Origin: Larix kaempferi
Lineage: Eukaryota > Streptophyta > Pinopsida > Pinales > Pinaceae
Reading direction: 5' to 3'
Assembly: GCA_027924585.1 (NCBI GenBank)
Contig: BSBM01000186.1
Coordinates: 62,001 to 126,000, forward strand
DNA: 64,000 bases
Positions 60,091-64,000 of this stretch are shown here, one piece after another; the stretch's first letter is position 1, and each line of letters opens with the position of its first letter. A program made the translations under genes and the position numbers. Below the pieces are notes generated by a model, which was not told where the DNA came from, did not search any database, and saw nothing but the letters and a program-made list of their open reading frames with translations.

Positions 60091-61114
60091 ATATGCAGTT
60101 GAATGGAAGGAATGGAGGGTCAAAATGTACCTGGTAGTGAAACCGAGATATCCTACGTGCTCCAGTGCTAGATGCTAATGGGAAAAGACTAAGGAGTCTA
60201 AGGAGAAACAAATGTGCAAAGGATGAGAAAATGTTGAAGTATAGGTATAAATAAATGAGAAACACACTTTATAACCTATAGTCCGTCGGTCAAGTCATGG
60301 GAAGCTAAGCATCACATCAACCTACGCCATAGATTTGGCGCGGGGATTAGATCCACGGCCTTATGTGGAATACCGCACAGCCAAGCTATGAGGGGGATAA
60401 GAAAGGGGTGGATACGATGAGCCTTCTCCGCCAGCCAGGTGTCAACAGCAGACGATGTCACAAGGAGAAAGACCAAAAGGTGATATATAAGAGTGGGTGC
60501 ATGTGATGGTAGGAGCTGGTGAAAAGATCCACTGTTCGGAATGCGAAAGGGATATACATCAATGGCTCTTGCAGCAGATCGCATAAAGAAGTAGCGCACC
60601 GGATAAGAAAGGGGTGGATGTGATGACATTTTCCCGCCTGCCAGATGTCACCCTCAGAGCCCATCGCACAGAAGCAGAGGATCATGGTAGGGACCATTTG
60701 GTTACATGTGAGGCCATCTTATGGAGAAATATGGATGAAAGGAATGGCGTAGATGGAAAGTTAAACCAAATCCGACGACAAAGAAGACTCGGCGGTCAAA
60801 TCGAGAGATAAAGAAGCAGACGATATGACGATAGTAAAGAAGCATGTGAGAAAACCAATGGCGGAGATCAAAGTACAGCAAGTGAAGAAGGGCCGAGGTT
60901 ATGTTGGCATGGTTATATATATAAGAAACAACCTTGAGGGTTGACATTTGTTCTCGAAGATAGTCGAAGTCTGGTGGTCCCTACCTATTGGTTTAGAAGC
61001 TTGGAGCAGGCTTCTGGAGGTTCTGTCGCCTTCGCCGTCTGCCACAGAACCTCCAGAAGCCTGCTCCAAGGTAACCGTCCTCTCTCCTGAAAGTTGAATA
61101 TTTAAAGTCATAGA
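60091..61114 (+). promoter_or_regulatory. Upstream region of ORF X with TATA box and inverted repeat
   Basis: About 1 kb without a convincing gene; minus-strand frames here look accidental. It has a direct repeat of about 40 bp (60396-60436 and 60600-60640, with GGATAAGAAAGGGGTGGAT) and a TATA run TATATATATAAG (60914-60925). A perfect 27-bp inverted repeat spans 61000-61070. ORF X starts at 61115. It may be an LTR or leader of another element, or a promoter. Confidence 0.45.
61000..61070. repeat. Perfect 27-bp inverted repeat (stem-loop) 45 bp before ORF X
   Basis: Left arm 61000-61026 starts CTTGGAGCAGG; right arm 61044-61070 ends CCTGCTCCAAG. They are fully complementary with a 17-nt loop. 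It lies between the TATA box and the ATG, hence probably in the transcript leader. Confidence 0.9.
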
Positions 61115-64000
61115 ATGGGAGAGGAACAGGTTTCTACCAGTCATAAAGCTAGGCTGGCCCTGGAAGATAGGGACGCAGATGTATTCGACCCACGCCTTCG
61201 ACTCTCTGTCCTAGAAATTAAAACAAAGTTGGATGCTCTACATGAGCAAGGTTTGGACATACGCGGGGCTTTTAGGTTGTCTTTTATTTACTTTTGCTTA
61301 GACCAGGTACCCTCTTTCCCCGAGTTTGTAACATGGTGCTCCGTGAATTACTCCAAATCCACAAGGATAATCATGGATGCCCCCAGGTCTAAAGTGGTCT
61401 ATGTTTTAGATGCGTCAGTTGTAAGAAATTCATTTTTTATCCCCAAGCCGCAGTACCAGGAGTCGGAAAGCTTTTCAAAAGAGTCGGTGGTCGCCCTATT
61501 CTGCCAAATCACCCCAGAAAGCCTTCGAAATTTCCTAGCCACATGCCTAAAACCCCATTTAGAAGTTTCCAAAAAGCCATACCCCTTGGACGTCAACCTT
61601 TTTTATGATGATTCCCAGTTAGTCTTCTCACTGTTGGCTCAATTATTAGGTTTAGATACTGATCAATGGGTAACAGAGGTCCATCTTAGCCTACTCTTTA
61701 GGATTAGTATTTGTTTAGCGAGGTCCAACACAGGACTCATCCCTCCTTTTAAGTTTGATGAATTTTTGGCTAATAGAATGCATGTACAGTTGGAAAATTT
61801 CCCAAATACTAGGTTTTTCAGATACCAGACGCAACTCATGAAGATGATCATGTACAGTAACGCGAAAAGCCCGCATTTTTGCCCTTTGCTTGAGACAAAT
61901 GCTCTGATGGAAAATGTGTTTGAGTATTTCAATTATGTTTTACCCCCAGTGTACAAAGTCATTTTTGGGGAGGGACTGCCGAGAGTACTGCCCGAGATGA
62001 AGTCCATGATGCAGTTAAAGGATGAAGTAGCCGTTGGAGACTGGTTCCTTTTGGAAGATGCTACAGTCATTAGGTTGTATGGCTTTGTGAAGGAACCCTA
62101 CATCTTGCCTACCTTTCTGACATTAAGAACCTTTTCCCTGGAATTTATCAGGCAAAAATTGAGTTTAGAAGAGGCACTGTTCCTACAGTTCAAAAAGGGC
62201 ACTGATATAAAATACCCTTGGAAGGTCGGCCCTTTTATTGTGGAGAGCAAGAAAGCTTTAACGGAGATAGAGGAAATGATAAGACTCCTGAGGTTCAAAA
62301 AAGACGTAACTATTGAATACGATCCCCTGCATGTTATTTCTAGAAGAAGGAAGGAGTGCAATTTGAGTGCCTTCGAACACAAGGAGCCAGAAAGGGCACT
62401 CAGGGGATGGAACCTGCTACAATGGGAGCCCGAGGCAGAAATAGTACCAAACTTGTAGGAAAGGGACCCCGTAATGTCTGATGCTGTAATAAATATCGAA
62501 CAGGTACCGGACACTGGAGAAGTGGGCCAGAAAAGAGATCTAGAGGAAATACAGGATATGGATACTGAAATGGGTGGTGAAGATAAACGACCTAGGATGA
62601 TAACACCAGTTGAGGTGTTTGATGGAAATACTCAGGTCGAGTCGTTGATCCCCCTCAATGGAGAAGAGTTGGTTGATGGGACACCTCTAGAAGAGTTGAC
62701 CGTCTGGATGGATAATGAGAAAGCCGAAAATGAGGGGTCCCCAACCCCTGATGTTCAAATAAAGGAATACAAGTTTCAAGATGTTGAAGAGGGTGAAGGC
62801 AGCAGTAGATTCCGGTCTAAAGCTGATCTGTGTGAGAAATATAAAAAAACTAGGCAAGCCTCAGCCCAGAAGTTGTTTGACCTAATGCCGAGAGCTAGTA
62901 GTTTGTCCAAAACTAAGACTTCCTTAGTAGCCAGTAGAGACGAGAAGGACAACACTTTAAATCTAGCCATATCAATAGATGTAGAACTGAAAGAGATGAA
63001 GCTCAGATGGGGTATGATACCAGTACCCGACAAGATCCATTTTCACCAACAGATTGGTGATCTTATCCATGTTGATCTTGTGAAAGCGGCATTGAAAGGT
63101 GATAACTTGGAAGTTGTTGTAAAGAAATTGGCGAATCAGCTAAAACAGGAAAAGAGTGAAAACCGAGCCCTTCGGAAACTTGTAAAAAGATTACAAATTG
63201 AACTTGTTGGAGTTGACAAGGGAGGAAAAGCCATGAAGCAGCTGCTGGCTGATAAAGAAAAGCTAATTTCAAATCTGCAGAAAAAGGCTAAAGTCCCTAG
63301 CATCCAGCTAATCCAGGCCCCTGAGGAAACTAGATTTGAGATACAAAAGGAGGCTTTATCTAAAGAATTGGATGATTGTAAAGCAAAAATACTGAAGCTT
63401 GCTGGAGAAAAAGACAATTGGAAACGGGAGAAAACTAGCCTAGAAAAGCAACTTGAAGACCTAGGAAGTAACTTGTCCAGTCTGGACATGTAGCCTACAA
63501 ATGTGATTCAAGGTGGTGATGAAGACAGTACCAATGATCTGGCACAGGCTATGTCACACGTCATCCTGAAGGACAATGAGATTAGGGAGTTAAGAGAAAG
63601 AGTGTGGAAACTAGAAGAGGAAAACAAGAAGCAAGAGGAGGAGATAAACGGCCTTCGGGAAAAGCAGAAAGAGTCAATTGAGCAGAATAAAAAAACTCAC
63701 TCGCCAAGTGGCAGGACAGGTTGCTATGCAAGGGTGTAGACATTTGGTGTGGGATAAGATATATAAAGAGGCTGAGAGTTTTTGGCCCTACCTGGAGTTC
63801 ATAAGAGTCAAGGAAAAAACAATCAGTGATGCTTTGGCGGGATGTGTAGCCGCGAGAGAAAGCTTGACCCAAAAACCCAAAGAAACAGCATTAAGTGTTG
63901 TGGCCTTTTTAAATGACTTGTTAGAAGAAGAAAGGATCCGATTAAACATTGGCAACCGGATCGTGACAATCACCGTGGCTCGAAGAATTTTGAGGAAGTA
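61115..64000 (+). pseudogene. ORF X: large globular plus coiled-coil protein, nearly open, runs off the window
   Basis: From ATG 61115, 447 codons are open to TAG 62456, in frame to 63491 (second TAG), in frame again to an A7 run at 63689-63695. A one-base excess there shifts the frame, which then continues open (WPYLEFIRVKEK, NDLLEEERIRLN) to the window end. Both stops are TAG, as in the CAG decay seen elsewhere. The first ~440 residues look globular (LLAQLLGLDTDQW, FRISICLARSNTG, FKFDEFLANRMH). After an acidic linker, residues from ~690 are coiled coil. Layout resembles the H LTR ORF (LFGMPNG, FHIAMIG, NWADIISDSLASQ), suggesting distant homology, though I cannot show it. No transmembrane segment or signal peptide is evident. 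Confidence 0.65.

Noticed and set aside
1-64000. Reassigned TAG (glutamine) genetic code
   Set aside because: Sister copies have CAG at the same sites, and TAA, TGA and frameshifts also occur. This is decay, not recoding.

Overview
The window looks like repeat-dense intergenic DNA from a land plant with a very large genome, possibly a gymnosperm (an inference only). I see no conventional host gene, tRNA, rRNA or CRISPR. Nearly everything is nested LTR retrotransposons and their decayed reading frames.

Layout. A giant Ty3/gypsy element, here called H (plus strand), spans the window start to 51450. Its 5' LTR ends at 4612 and is followed by a primer-binding site. Its 3' LTR ends at 51450 and matches positions 1-4612 along their whole length, so the LTR is at least 4.6 kb and probably about 6.2 kb (45233-51450). 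The LTR carries a ~1,100-codon reading frame, upstream of the LTR TATA box (in U3): a globular region followed by a long coiled coil. The internal order of H is gag, protease, an extra RNase H, RT, RNase H, integrase.

Two other elements sit inside H. The first is a Tat-like Ty3/gypsy element (T) between the H primer site and the H gag. T has gag, protease, RT, RNase H, integrase, an extra RNase H AFTER integrase, and an antisense, apparently intron-containing ORF. A 14.3-kb tandem duplication (1984-16312 and 16313-30645) has doubled T together with the 3' part of the H 5' LTR. The second is a minus-strand Ty1/copia element (K, 31379-38722) with a CATTT target duplication, inserted in the H gag.

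H is itself inserted into the 3' LTR of an older minus-strand relative, H' (51451 to about 60090). The LTR of H' carries a diverged copy of the same LTR ORF at the same distance from the LTR start. At the right end, 61115-64000 holds a third, nearly open ORF (X) of the same general architecture, with its own TATA box and a 27-bp perfect inverted repeat in its leader.

Decay. The coding regions are broken mostly by TAG or TAA at positions where the sister copy has CAG or CAA, as expected from deamination of methylated cytosine. By eye, the H LTR copies differ at roughly 5-7 per 100 bases, the K LTRs at 16 substitutions plus one indel in about 604, and the tandem units at roughly 2 per 100. This suggests the order H' first, then H, then T and K, then the duplication.
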